Source: Myxococcus stipitatus
Lineage (GTDB): Bacteria; Myxococcota; Myxococcia; Myxococcales; Myxococcaceae
DNA length: 64,000 nt
Direction of reading: 5' to 3'
NCBI RefSeq assembly: GCF_021412625.1
Contig: NZ_JAKCFI010000006.1
Coordinates: 1-64,000, forward strand
Of this stretch, positions 32,164-40,565 are shown in pieces (the stretch's first letter is position 1; each line of letters opens with the position of its first letter). Below the pieces are notes generated by a model, which saw only the letters and a list, made by a program, of their open reading frames with translations, searched no databases and had not been told where the DNA came from. The position numbers and the translations under genes were made by a program.

Positions 32164-34590
32164 TTACTGCTGCACGCAGAGGCCGATGTTCCGGAACTTC
32201 GCGACGAATGGGTCGTTGGGGTTGGCTGCCAACAGCTCATCCAGCGCGAGGGGATTGGGGCCAGTGCCCGCCCCTGCTGACCAGAAATACGTCAGGAAGC
32301 CCGCGTACTGAGGATCATTCGAAACCATCGCCTGAACCCTGTTCGCGAGGTCTCGTCGTCCTTCCCGGAGGTAGGTCACGCTCCTCCCGGCAGCCTCATC
32401 GAGATGCCCCGAGAGGATGGCCAGCAGTCGCTGCTCGGGTTTGCGCTGAAGCTTGTTCTCCATGGCCTCGGAGAGGCGCTCAGCATCCACCTTCTCGAGA
32501 CATTCCCCTCCCTTCAAATCAACCAGGGGACAGTAAGACTGAAAGAGCGGACCCTTCTTGCAGTCGGCAGTCGCCTGATGGCTCCAGGATGGGACACATT
32601 CATTCCGGAGCTGCCTGAACCATGCATCTCGGAGGCTGAAGGCCTTGGAGTCGCCCCCATAGAAATACGACCCCACGTAATCGACCTCGGATGGAATCTG
32701 CGCCGCATCCCTGCATGTATTGCACACTGACCACACATTCTTGAGTTCTCGATAATCCCCCAAGAAGACTCCCGGCGTCTCTACGAACATGATTTTCGCA
32801 TCAGGGAACGCAATGCGGATTTGCCGGACCAGGCACTTGAGCTTCTTGCTGATGTACTCGAGCTTTTCAATGACATCCGACGGACCTGAAAGTTCCGGTG
32901 GCTCTTTGGCTTGCAAGTTCGAGAGAGGACGCCAGAAGGACTCCTCGATATTGAAGGCATCGACACCGTTCGGATAGCAGGGCTCGGTGCACACCTTTCC
33001 CTCGGGGCATGGCGTTGGGCACACCTCCCCCTCCGGGCATGATGGGCACTCGTCCCCCGCCGGGCATGGCTTCTGGCATTGCAATCCATCGAGGCGTTGG
33101 ACGAGCCTGTCCCATCCAGCCTTCCAAGTCCCTGTCGGCACGCCACTCGCGTCGCACGTCGTCAGGAGTTCGCCATTCGCATTCTCCAACCCGTATTCCA
33201 TGGCTCCCCCCGCCCACAAGAAGACCATGCCCTTCATGTTTTTTGCCTTGAGCTTGGGTGCCATGCGCTCCATGGAAGCAGGATCGTTGGCATCCATGAT
33301 GCCAGGATAGAGGGGGACCCACTTCGAATGGTCAGACAAGACTCCCAGGGCTGTCACATCCAAGTCATTGGCCCCCTCCATCTGATAGTAGCTGTAATAC
33401 CCATACTCGGTCAGATGGGGAGCGTTGGGGCAGCTCCAGTGGCCGTACTGAACCAGCGCGAGCTGACCGTCGAATTGGGTCACCTGGACCAGGCGCTCCC
33501 CCATGGCGAGGAAGGTCCCCTCGAAGGGCTCGAACATGTCCTGGGTCTGCCGAATCGTGTACTGCGCGTCGGAGGCCCCTCGAGCGTACGGGATGATGCC
33601 CAATCGTGGCCCACCCTCGATGGCTTCATTGTTCCACAGCTGCACGAGCGTGGAGCCGACCACGACGTTGGTCGTGCTGAACCCCGCGCCCACGTCCGGC
33701 TGCTCCGGCTGGGCCTCGAAGCCTCCGGTCGGGAGCAGGCCATATCGCACCATGGCGAGCCGACCGTTGTTGTTCCGCAACTGGAGGATATCGTTCCCGA
33801 TGACGTGGTACTGGGCACCCCAGGGCCGGTCGAGGTTCTCCTGACTGGACGCGAGGGTGAAGCCGATGCCCGATGAATCGAGCTTGTACCGGTAGATGTC
33901 CACGCGCCCGGTCGCGTCCTGCCGGAGCTGCACGAGGCTGTCGCCCATCACCCGGTACTCATGGCCGTAGGCAGGCGGGAACTGGAGCCGGAAGACGGTG
34001 GAGAACCCCAGCCCATCCGCGTCCCGCCGGTACTGCATGATGAACGTCTTCCCGCTGTCGTCCCAGACGTGGAGCACGCTGTCACCGAGCACGAGGAACT
34101 GCCCGGGATACCCCTCGTCGATGTCCCCGGTGTCCCATTCCGAGCCGAAGCCGATGCCGTTGGCGTTGAGGCGGAACTGGACGACCTTCAGCCTGCCGAG
34201 GTTGTTCGAGAGCTTGACCAGGCTGTCACCGATGCTCCGGAACTCCCCGTCCGGCGTATGAGCGGCGAAGGTCGCGGACCAGGCCTCCTCCAGCCCGACC
34301 CCCGATGAGGGCACCCGGAACTGGCGTATCCCCAGCTTCCCGTTGTCGTTCCAGACCTCGACGAGGCTGTCCTGGACGACGAGGAACTTCCCGCCATGCC
34401 AGGTCCCCATCCGCTCATTGCCCCACAGCTCCTCGACCCCGACGAACGGGATGTCGACGAGCGACTGCTCCCGCGTGGAGACGTCCTCGAGTCCCGCTCC
34501 TTCAGCGACCTCCCGCTCGTCCGTCGCGCAGGCGCTCAGGACAAACAAGCACCCTATCGTGGATGCCACGACCCGACTGATTCTTGTCAT
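32164..34590 (-). CDS. Mosaic lipoprotein: propeller-like repeats plus a TIM-barrel-like domain
   Basis: An 808-residue surface protein. The signal VASTIGCLFVLSAC gives a lipobox. Residues about 45-390 contain seven to eight repeats of about 45-48 residues with the core GDSLVxLxxNxGRLxxVQFRL (e.g. VVQDSLVEVWNDNGKLGIRQ, IGDSLVKLSNNLGRLKVVQ, LGDSVLHVWDDSGKTFIMQ), fitting a beta-propeller. Residues about 400-800 resemble a glycosidase-like TIM barrel (YGYYSYYQMEGANDLD, GMVFLWAGGAMEYG, IRIAFPDAKIMFVETPG, DYVGSYFYGGD). It is interrupted by a Cys/Pro/Glu repeat (CPEGEVCPTPCPEGKVC). No enzymatic residues can be assigned. Base composition of the barrel half is noticeably lower in GC than neighbours, suggesting a transferred segment. 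Longer upstream starts lack a signal peptide. Confidence 0.7.
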   Translation of the reverse strand: MTRISRVVASTIGCLFVLSACATDEREVAEGAGLEDVSTREQSLVDIPFVGVEELWGNERMGTWHGGKFLVVQDSLVEVWNDNGKLGIRQFRVPSSGVGLEEAWSATFAAHTPDGEFRSIGDSLVKLSNNLGRLKVVQFRLNANGIGFGSEWDTGDIDEGYPGQFLVLGDSVLHVWDDSGKTFIMQYRRDADGLGFSTVFRLQFPPAYGHEYRVMGDSLVQLRQDATGRVDIYRYKLDSSGIGFTLASSQENLDRPWGAQYHVIGNDILQLRNNNGRLAMVRYGLLPTGGFEAQPEQPDVGAGFSTTNVVVGSTLVQLWNNEAIEGGPRLGIIPYARGASDAQYTIRQTQDMFEPFEGTFLAMGERLVQVTQFDGQLALVQYGHWSCPNAPHLTEYGYYSYYQMEGANDLDVTALGVLSDHSKWVPLYPGIMDANDPASMERMAPKLKAKNMKGMVFLWAGGAMEYGLENANGELLTTCDASGVPTGTWKAGWDRLVQRLDGLQCQKPCPAGDECPSCPEGEVCPTPCPEGKVCTEPCYPNGVDAFNIEESFWRPLSNLQAKEPPELSGPSDVIEKLEYISKKLKCLVRQIRIAFPDAKIMFVETPGVFLGDYRELKNVWSVCNTCRDAAQIPSEVDYVGSYFYGGDSKAFSLRDAWFRQLRNECVPSWSHQATADCKKGPLFQSYCPLVDLKGGECLEKVDAERLSEAMENKLQRKPEQRLLAILSGHLDEAAGRSVTYLREGRRDLANRVQAMVSNDPQYAGFLTYFWSAGAGTGPNPLALDELLAANPNDPFVAKFRNIGLCVQQ

Positions 34591-34935
34591 GATGTCTGTT
34601 TCCGTGTGGGTGATTCCACCGCGTTCCCGGCCCATCGCGGCACACGCAGAAGACCACCCGGGGCTGACGAGTCCAGCACCAACAATCCGCGTGTCACTGA
34701 AAACAACGCCAGGTCATGGCCAAGCGTCAAGCGCTGCCAGACAATGAGTTTCCACCCGAAGCGAAACCGCCAATCTCATCGAAGCGCGGCGGCGCAGACG
34801 CACGATTTGCGTCGGGCGCATCGTCATCTCTGTCTTTGAATTCCAGCATTCCAGACATCCAACCCCTTGCGCGCGACCTCGACCTCCGGTCGCGCTCTCC
34901 GTGCTTTCACGCCGGGCGGGCGCACTGAAGCCGTG
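34591..34935. other. Divergent intergenic region, no supported gene
   Basis: Lower-GC region between two divergent genes. A short frame at 34716-34928 has ordinary composition but no motif, and it ends in the promoter of the next gene; not called. Confidence 0.4.
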
Positions 34936-34972
34936 TCCATTTTACTGGACGAATCTCCTCCACTATACTGGA
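34936..34972 (+). promoter_or_regulatory. Promoter with two copies of a 14-bp operator; leaderless start predicted
   Basis: TCCATTTTACTGGA (34936-34949) and TCCACTATACTGGA (34959-34972) are two near-identical, partly palindromic 14-mers (TCCA...TGGA), 23 bp apart. The first contains TTTACT (34941-34946, four of six to the -35 box) and the second TATACT (34964-34969, five of six to the -10 box), with the ideal 17-bp spacer. Transcription would start near 34976, at the ATG at 34977, i.e. a leaderless mRNA. A repressor on these repeats would cover both boxes; the encoded XRE protein is the obvious candidate. Confidence 0.7.
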
Positions 34973-34976
34973 AGCC

Positions 34977-35567
34977 ATGGACGTCAACGCCCGCATCGCC
35001 CAGCGCGTGCGCGCCCTGCGTGACGAGCGGAGCCTCTCGCTGGAGGCCCTGGCCGAGCGCAGCGGCGTGAGCCGCTCGAACATCTCGCTCATCGAGCGGG
35101 GCCAGAGCAGCCCCACGGCGGTGGTGCTCGACAAGCTGTCCGCCGCCCTGGGCGTCACGCTGGCCTCCCTCTTCGAGGACGCACCTCCAGACACCGCCGC
35201 GCCCTCCCCCCTGGCGCGCGTGACGCAGCAGCCCATCTGGAAGGACCCGTCGTCGGGCTACCTGCGCCGCAACCTCTCGCCGCCCGTCGGCTCGCCCCTC
35301 CAGCTCGTCGAGGTGCGCTTCCCCGCCGGACAGCGCGTGGCCTACGAGAGCGCCTCCCGCGACGCCGACATCCATCAGCAGGTGTGGCTGCTGGAAGGCG
35401 TGATGGAGCTGACCGTGGGCGAGTCGCACTGGCGGCTGGCCGCGGGCGATTGCCTCGCCATGCGGCTGGACCGCCCCATCGTCTTCCGCAACCCCACCCG
35501 CAAGCCGGCGCGCTACCTCGTTGCCCTGGTGACGCTGCCGCCCATGTTCCCCAGGAGGAAGGAATGA
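34977..35567 (+). CDS. XRE-family regulator with C-terminal cupin sensor domain
   Basis: A 196-residue protein. The HTH (residues about 5-60) reads RVRALRDERSLSLEALAERS then GVSRSNISLIERGQSSPTAV, a textbook XRE domain. The cupin domain (about 110-185) includes VEVRFPAGQRVAYESASRD, QVWLLEGVMELTVGESHWRL and GDCLAMRLDRPIVFRN, the double-stranded beta-helix used in this PuuR/SutR-type group to sense small molecules. It is probably leaderless and autoregulated (see 34936-34972). Its stop overlaps the next start (ATGA at 35564), so the GNAT gene is its likely target. Confidence 0.92.
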   Translation: MDVNARIAQRVRALRDERSLSLEALAERSGVSRSNISLIERGQSSPTAVVLDKLSAALGVTLASLFEDAPPDTAAPSPLARVTQQPIWKDPSSGYLRRNLSPPVGSPLQLVEVRFPAGQRVAYESASRDADIHQQVWLLEGVMELTVGESHWRLAAGDCLAMRLDRPIVFRNPTRKPARYLVALVTLPPMFPRRKE

Positions 35568-36091
35568 GCGAGGACGTGAGGATTCGCCGAGTCGGCGCCA
35601 CCGAGGCCCCCTCGCGCGTGGAGTCCCTGGCGGACCTGCTCGTGGACTGCGTCGAGGGCGGCGCCTCGGTGAGCTTCATGTGGCCCCTCCCCCGAGAGAA
35701 GGCCGTGGCCTTCTGGCGCACCGTCGCCGAGGGCGTCACTCGGGGCGAGCGCGCCCTGCTCGTCGCGGAGGATGGCGAGGGGCACCTGCTGGGCACCGTC
35801 CAGCTCCTCCTCTCGCTGCCCGAAAATCAGCCCCACCGCGCCGACGTCGCGAAGATGCTCGTCCACCGCCAGGCCCGCAGACGCGGCGTCGCCGCTCGAC
35901 TGATGGCGGCCGTCGAGCACGAGGCCCGCCGCGAAGGAAGGACGGTCCTCGTCCTCGACACGGTGACGGGGGGCGACGCGGAGCGGCTCTATGCGCGCGC
36001 CGGCTGGCAGCGCGTGGGCGAGGTGCCCCACTATGCCCTGATGCCCGACGGCATGCCCTGCTCGACGACCTACTTCTACAAACACCTCTGA
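35564..36091 (+). CDS. GNAT-family N-acetyltransferase
   Basis: A 175-residue enzyme. Motif A is ADVAKMLVHRQARRRGVAAR then LMAAVEHEARREG, with the R-R-x-G-V-A acetyl-CoA loop; motif B is TVLVLDTVTGGDAERLYARAGWQRVGEVPHYAL. The layout resembles the acetyltransferases that modify antibiotics or small amines (SVSFMWPLPREKAVAFW near the N-terminus). AGGAGG lies about 7 nt before the ATG, inside the end of the regulator gene, so translation is coupled. A self-contained XRE-cupin/GNAT operon suggests inducible detoxification. Confidence 0.88.
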   Translation: MSEDVRIRRVGATEAPSRVESLADLLVDCVEGGASVSFMWPLPREKAVAFWRTVAEGVTRGERALLVAEDGEGHLLGTVQLLLSLPENQPHRADVAKMLVHRQARRRGVAARLMAAVEHEARREGRTVLVLDTVTGGDAERLYARAGWQRVGEVPHYALMPDGMPCSTTYFYKHL

Positions 36092-36205
36092 CATCTCGCC
36101 CCCAGACGAGGAACTCCCCGAATCCCCGCCAGCACGGAGACGCTGGCGAGGAATCGAGGGGCCCCCAGGTGCCAGACAGGGGCGAGCTTTGCTATGGGGG
36201 GCGCC

Positions 36206-36823
36206 ATGTCGACCGCACTCCAGACCCGCCCGTCGAGCCAGCTGGCCCTCGGCCGCTTCGCCCAGACGCGCTTCATGATCCGCCGCAAGTTCTTCAAGCT
36301 GTTCGGCGGCGCGTTCCACATCTACGACGAGGCGGGCAACCTCGCCTTCTACTCGAAGATGAAGGCCTTCAAGCTGAAGGAGGACCTGCGCGTCTTCGCC
36401 GACGAGGAGATGCGCGAGCAGCTCATCGTCATCAAGGCCCGGGGCATCATCGACTTCGGCATGACCTACGACGTGACGGACGGCCAGACGGGCGAGCGCG
36501 TGGGCGCGCTGCGCCGCAAGGGCCTGCGCTCCCTGCTGCGCGACCAGTGGCTGGTGCTCGACACGAACGACCAGGAGGTCGGGCGCATCGAGGAGGACAG
36601 CATGGCGCTGGCGCTGGTCCGCCGCTTCCTGACCAACCTCATCCCGCAGACCTTCACGGGCTCGGTGGGCGACGCGAAGGTCCTCGCCTTCACGCAGCGC
36701 TTCAACCCGTTCATCCAGAAGATCGACCTCGACTTCTCCATGGATGGCCGCCACCTGCTGGACCGCCGGCTCGGCATCGCCGCGGCGGTGCTCCTGTGCG
36801 CCATCGAGGGCCGGCAGCAGTAG
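36206..36823 (+). CDS. LURP-one/Tubby-C-terminal-like protein
   Basis: A 205-residue protein. The order of motifs FMIRRKFFKLFGGAFHIYDEA, AFYSKMKAFKLKEDLRVFAD, ARGIIDFGMTYDVTD, RRKGLRSLLRDQWLVLD, GRIEEDSMALALVRRFL and DLDFSMDGRHLLDRRL, ending in a hydrophobic AAAVLLCAIEG helix, is that of the LURP-one-related family, a beta-barrel around a central helix related to the Tubby C-terminal domain. In other organisms this fold is linked to membrane lipid binding. It is a cytoplasmic or membrane-associated protein of unknown role. An alternative ATG at 36194 adds four residues. Confidence 0.8.
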   Translation: MSTALQTRPSSQLALGRFAQTRFMIRRKFFKLFGGAFHIYDEAGNLAFYSKMKAFKLKEDLRVFADEEMREQLIVIKARGIIDFGMTYDVTDGQTGERVGALRRKGLRSLLRDQWLVLDTNDQEVGRIEEDSMALALVRRFLTNLIPQTFTGSVGDAKVLAFTQRFNPFIQKIDLDFSMDGRHLLDRRLGIAAAVLLCAIEGRQQ

Positions 36824-36838
36824 CGCTGGCGACCGGTC

Positions 36839-36858
36839 GCCCCGGGAAACGCCGGGGC
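36839..36858. terminator. Bidirectional hairpin between convergent genes
   Basis: GCCCCGG (36839-36845) pairs perfectly with CCGGGGC (36852-36858) around a 6-nt loop, in the 34 bp between the LURP-one gene and the end of the OTU-like gene. Confidence 0.5.
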
Positions 36859-39800
36859 TACTTCTTCCCGCCAGGGATGATGTGACTCCCCTTGGAGAAG
36901 AGGACCTCGAGCACGAGGTTCAGCTTCCACAAGGGCCAGCTCTCCTCGGGGAAATGCCCGAGGAGCTTGTGCTCCAGACGGGTGGCCAGGGGCGCCAGCA
37001 CCCCGCCCTCCCTGGCGACTGGCAGGCCCCACGTCGCGCCCAGCGCCGAATTGACGATGGAGGGGCCGATGTACTCGGTGAGGTCCTGGGCATCGCGAGG
37101 AATCTCGCGTTCGCCGCCCGCCACCTGGTCCGGGCTGTGGAGCACGGCCAGCCCGCGCAGCGGCGCCTCGGGACGTCCTGGATAGAGCCCGGCCCATCGG
37201 GGGGCCATGGGCTTGATGGCGTTGACCACCTCGGCGCTCTTCGCCTTGCGCCACGCCCCCTGGTCGTTGGAGCGGCCCACCAGGTCCCTCACCACGTCCT
37301 CGGTCTGGGCATTCCCCTCCTCGTCCTCCCGGCCCGTCTCCTGGGTGCGCTCCAGCAACTCCAGCAGGTGCTCTCGAATCTCCCGCTCCGTCTCCTCTTC
37401 CAGCACGAGGTCCGGGTCGAAGAGCCGTCCCTTCCGGATGGCGTGCAGCTCCGACTCCCGCGCGGAGAGCCGCTCCAGTGAGTCCTTGCCGGACGTCTGC
37501 GCGAACAAGTCCCGGCTCACCGTGCCGAGCCGCTGCTTCTTGTTGGCGATCCTCCCCCGCGAACCGAGCGTCTCCAGGTAACGCGCGCCGCGCAGGTGCA
37601 GCTCGTCGATGAGCGCGGACTGATAGCCAGGGCTGCGATTCTCGAGGAGCGGGCCGCGCCGCTCGTGGACGCGCAGGTTGAACAGGTCGCGGTTCATGAA
37701 CCAGCGGTCCATCCGCATCTCGTTCAGGCGCTCCTGCTGGATGAGCACCTGCCGGAGCACCTCCGCCTTGAAGTTCTCGAGGTCGAAGGTGTCCGTCTCG
37801 TCGTACCGCTGCTTCCCCCGCGTCTGCTTGAGCGCCTTGGCGATCTCCTTCGCCGAGGGCTCGAAGACGTGAAACCGGACGCGCAGCGGTGGCATGTCGC
37901 GCGTCCGCGTGGCCTGCTTCAGGGAGCCCACGCCGAGCCGTCCCGAGAGGTGGGTCAACGCGTCGGCGATGGACCGCAGCCCCGCGTCGCGCGCGTCCTC
38001 GTCCAGCTCGTCGTCCTGCAATCCCTCCAGCTCGGCCTGGGTCAGCGTGACGGTGGTGAGCAGGTCGTGGACCAGACGCGCGCCAGCGTGGCCCTTCCCC
38101 CTGCTCAAGGGCCCCTCCAACACCGCTCCGAGCATGGAGGCGAGCGGGACGAGCCGGTTGGTGTAGACGCGGCCTTCGTGGACGAAGAGCCGGTGGGCGT
38201 CCTCCAGGCCCGTCGCCGCCTCCAGTCCCTCCGCGCCCAGGTCCCCCACCTCCAGCAACCGCTCCGCGATGAAGCTCAACTCGAGCAGCGGGTTGAGTTC
38301 CTCCGTCAGGGGTTGCCCGTCGATGCGGTGGGAGAGGATCCGCCGGAGGTTCCTCAACGCCGGAGAGCCCAGATGCTCGGCCCTCATCATCCGCTCCAGC
38401 CAGAGCGTCATCGGCTCCCGGCGCTCACCATCGTCGACGTAGGCCGTCATCCGCTTGTCCGCGCCGACGCCAATCCCCAGCTCCTTCACGTCGAAGGCAT
38501 CACTCTCCAGGGAGAGCGTGTGCTCTTGCGTGAAGTCGAACCCGGGGTCCTCGGGCGCGGGCGCCACGTCCAGGAAGGAGGGCCAGACCTGGGGCCTCAG
38601 GTTCGGCTGGAAGAGGCCTCGGGCGAAGGGGCCCACGAGGACCTGGAAGTGGTCTCCGCCTTCCAGCACGTGCGTCGCCGGGAGCACGTCCTCCGCGCCC
38701 TGGACGTGGGTGCCGCCATCGGGGCTGAAGATGTGGGACTCGATATTCAGCCCCTGGGTGGCGCGCAGGGCATCCAGCGCCGCCTGTCCCGCGAACAGCG
38801 AGCCCCGGCTGAACTCCTCCCGGTAGGCGGGAATCAACGACTCCAGCTCCCTGTCGGAGAACTCCGCGCCGGTGAAGCTCGGTGGGGACGCGTTCCCCTC
38901 CTGCCGCGCGAGCTCGAGTTGCTCGGCCAGCTTCTCGATGACGAGGGTGCGTAGCAGGACGTCGAAGGGGCCGCCGGCGCGAACACCCCGCCCCACCGGA
39001 GCGCGCAGCGCGTTCTCGAGCGGCCTCACTTCCGCGCGCGGCTTCGGCTTGAAGATGTCCTCGTCAGGGGAGTCATCGTCCGGGCGATTGCGCTTGGACA
39101 AGGCGGTCCACTTCCCTGGAACCGGGGCCAGTAGCTCGGAGACACCGAGTTCCTCCGCGTCCAGGAGCGCGTCGAACTGCTCCCCCGTCTCCTCATCCTC
39201 GACTGGCGGGTTGCCGAGTCCCGCGAGGTAGGTGGTGATGGGCGCGAGCGCCTGTTTGCGCTCGGACGCGGTGGGGGGGCGCGCCGGGGGAGCGGGCGAT
39301 GGGGAGCCTGGCTCATCGATGCTCGGGGCGAGGTCGGGCCGCGGAGGAACCTGGGTCATGGCCTCGTCTTCCGAGGTGCCTGTGTCGAAGTCGTCCTCCG
39401 AGACACCGATGTCGAAGTCGTCCTCCGAGACGCCGACCTCCGACGCCGAGACCGCTGGAATGGCGGCGTCCTCGTGGTTCTGGTTCAAGGCGCCGAGGCG
39501 GCCGAGGTACGACAGGAGGAGTCCCCGGATGTCGCCACGGAGGGGAGCACGGAAGGCATCGGCGTGGTCCGCCCAGTGGGCCACGACCGTTGCCCGTTGC
39601 TGACGCTGGAGCGCCGCGAGGCCCGTGCGCAGGTCGGCGCGCGCCACGCCGAGCACCGCCGAGGCGCGGTCCTGCACCATGTCCGCCAGCTCGTCGGGGG
39701 TCAGCCCTCGCAGCGCCGAGTCCCCCAACTCCTCTCGGAGCTGGGTCGCCACGGAGGACAGGAAGACGGAATGGAAGAGGCAACTCCCATCCGACGGCAC

Positions 39801-40142
39801 GTCCACGGAGACCCATTCTTGATGGGATTCGTGTGGGCGCAGCAGCCCCGTGTCCGGGATGGGCATCCGCTGGATGGGGGCCGCGTCCGACACGGGTGCA
39901 TGCGGCGAAGGCTCGGGTTCGCGACGCTGGAGCGAGGAGCGGCTGGAGAGCAGCTCCGCCATCCGCGCCTGCGAGGTGACGCGCGGGCTGTTGTCGAGAC
40001 GGGCTTGATGCTCGGAGAGGGTCTGCAGCATCGGGCGGCGCTGCAACAGGGCGCCCATGCCCGTCGGCGCGGACGGGTTGGCTGGGAGCCGGTCCTCGGT
40101 CCGCCGAGGCTCCGTCACGGCCTGCGTCGTGGACGCTCGCAT
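36858..40142 (-). CDS. OTU-type cysteine-protease-like protein, candidate injected or toxin effector
   Basis: A 1094-residue protein without signal peptide or membrane segment. Residues about 30-95 (LSEHQARLDNSPRVTSQARM then AELLSSRSSLQRRE, PIQRMPIP) resemble the xDNSPRVxxQ..L...S..QRR segments at the start of bacterial polymorphic-toxin and extracellular-contractile-injection-system cargo proteins. From about 110, VDVPSDGSCLFHSV supplies the OTU Asp-Gly-x-Cys motif (Asp 118, Cys 121), and EGGDHFQVLVG (His 498) matches the catalytic His strand of OTU proteases (xHYxxL). About 370 residues lie between, including an acidic triplicate GVSEDDFD and Pro-rich linker, so the OTU domain is split by an insertion. 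The C-terminal half (about 520-1094) is helical, unrecognised, with no secretion motif. OTU enzymes cleave ubiquitin-like conjugates, so a eukaryotic or host-like target is plausible. A single long transcript with a GGGAG ribosome-binding site; no injection-machine genes are in the window. Confidence 0.7.
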   Translation of the reverse strand: MRASTTQAVTEPRRTEDRLPANPSAPTGMGALLQRRPMLQTLSEHQARLDNSPRVTSQARMAELLSSRSSLQRREPEPSPHAPVSDAAPIQRMPIPDTGLLRPHESHQEWVSVDVPSDGSCLFHSVFLSSVATQLREELGDSALRGLTPDELADMVQDRASAVLGVARADLRTGLAALQRQQRATVVAHWADHADAFRAPLRGDIRGLLLSYLGRLGALNQNHEDAAIPAVSASEVGVSEDDFDIGVSEDDFDTGTSEDEAMTQVPPRPDLAPSIDEPGSPSPAPPARPPTASERKQALAPITTYLAGLGNPPVEDEETGEQFDALLDAEELGVSELLAPVPGKWTALSKRNRPDDDSPDEDIFKPKPRAEVRPLENALRAPVGRGVRAGGPFDVLLRTLVIEKLAEQLELARQEGNASPPSFTGAEFSDRELESLIPAYREEFSRGSLFAGQAALDALRATQGLNIESHIFSPDGGTHVQGAEDVLPATHVLEGGDHFQVLVGPFARGLFQPNLRPQVWPSFLDVAPAPEDPGFDFTQEHTLSLESDAFDVKELGIGVGADKRMTAYVDDGERREPMTLWLERMMRAEHLGSPALRNLRRILSHRIDGQPLTEELNPLLELSFIAERLLEVGDLGAEGLEAATGLEDAHRLFVHEGRVYTNRLVPLASMLGAVLEGPLSRGKGHAGARLVHDLLTTVTLTQAELEGLQDDELDEDARDAGLRSIADALTHLSGRLGVGSLKQATRTRDMPPLRVRFHVFEPSAKEIAKALKQTRGKQRYDETDTFDLENFKAEVLRQVLIQQERLNEMRMDRWFMNRDLFNLRVHERRGPLLENRSPGYQSALIDELHLRGARYLETLGSRGRIANKKQRLGTVSRDLFAQTSGKDSLERLSARESELHAIRKGRLFDPDLVLEEETEREIREHLLELLERTQETGREDEEGNAQTEDVVRDLVGRSNDQGAWRKAKSAEVVNAIKPMAPRWAGLYPGRPEAPLRGLAVLHSPDQVAGGEREIPRDAQDLTEYIGPSIVNSALGATWGLPVAREGGVLAPLATRLEHKLLGHFPEESWPLWKLNLVLEVLFSKGSHIIPGGKK

Positions 40143-40565
40143 GGTGTGCTCTCTCCCGCTGTCACGAACCCCAACGACGAGAACAGCGCGAGCGCGCCTT
40201 CCCCATGCGGGTGTGCAAGCGATTACCCGACGACTCTCGTGCGGGTGTCAATCGCCCGGAGCCCTCGCGCCGAGGGGAATTCAAAGCCAATCTCGACGTG
40301 AGAGGTATTGCGAGCCTGCGTGGCATTCCCGCCCCGGGAAGGGGCCTCTCGCCCTGGGGCCGAAAACTCACGGCCGCCGTGCGCTCCAACGTGGCGGGCC
40401 GTGGGACGACAGGGCGACGCACACCCCATCACGTCGGTGACCGGAACCCTCGCGGCCACGAGCACGGGTCCAAGGGAGGACACGGTGGGGCAACACTCGG
40501 AGTCCGTCCGCGCCGGAGACGGCCGTCGCGGTGTTCAGCGCCCCACTCGTGATACAGCCTGGACC
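40143..40565. other. Divergent intergenic region (423 bp), no supported gene
   Basis: Lies between the divergent OTU-like and hydrolase genes. No clear promoter boxes or operators. Open frames crossing it are extensions of the neighbouring gene frames. Confidence 0.4.

Noticed and set aside
34716-34928. 70-residue plus-strand frame upstream of the XRE-cupin gene
   Set aside because: No ribosome-binding site; ends within 10 bp of the XRE-cupin promoter repeats and has no recognisable motif.
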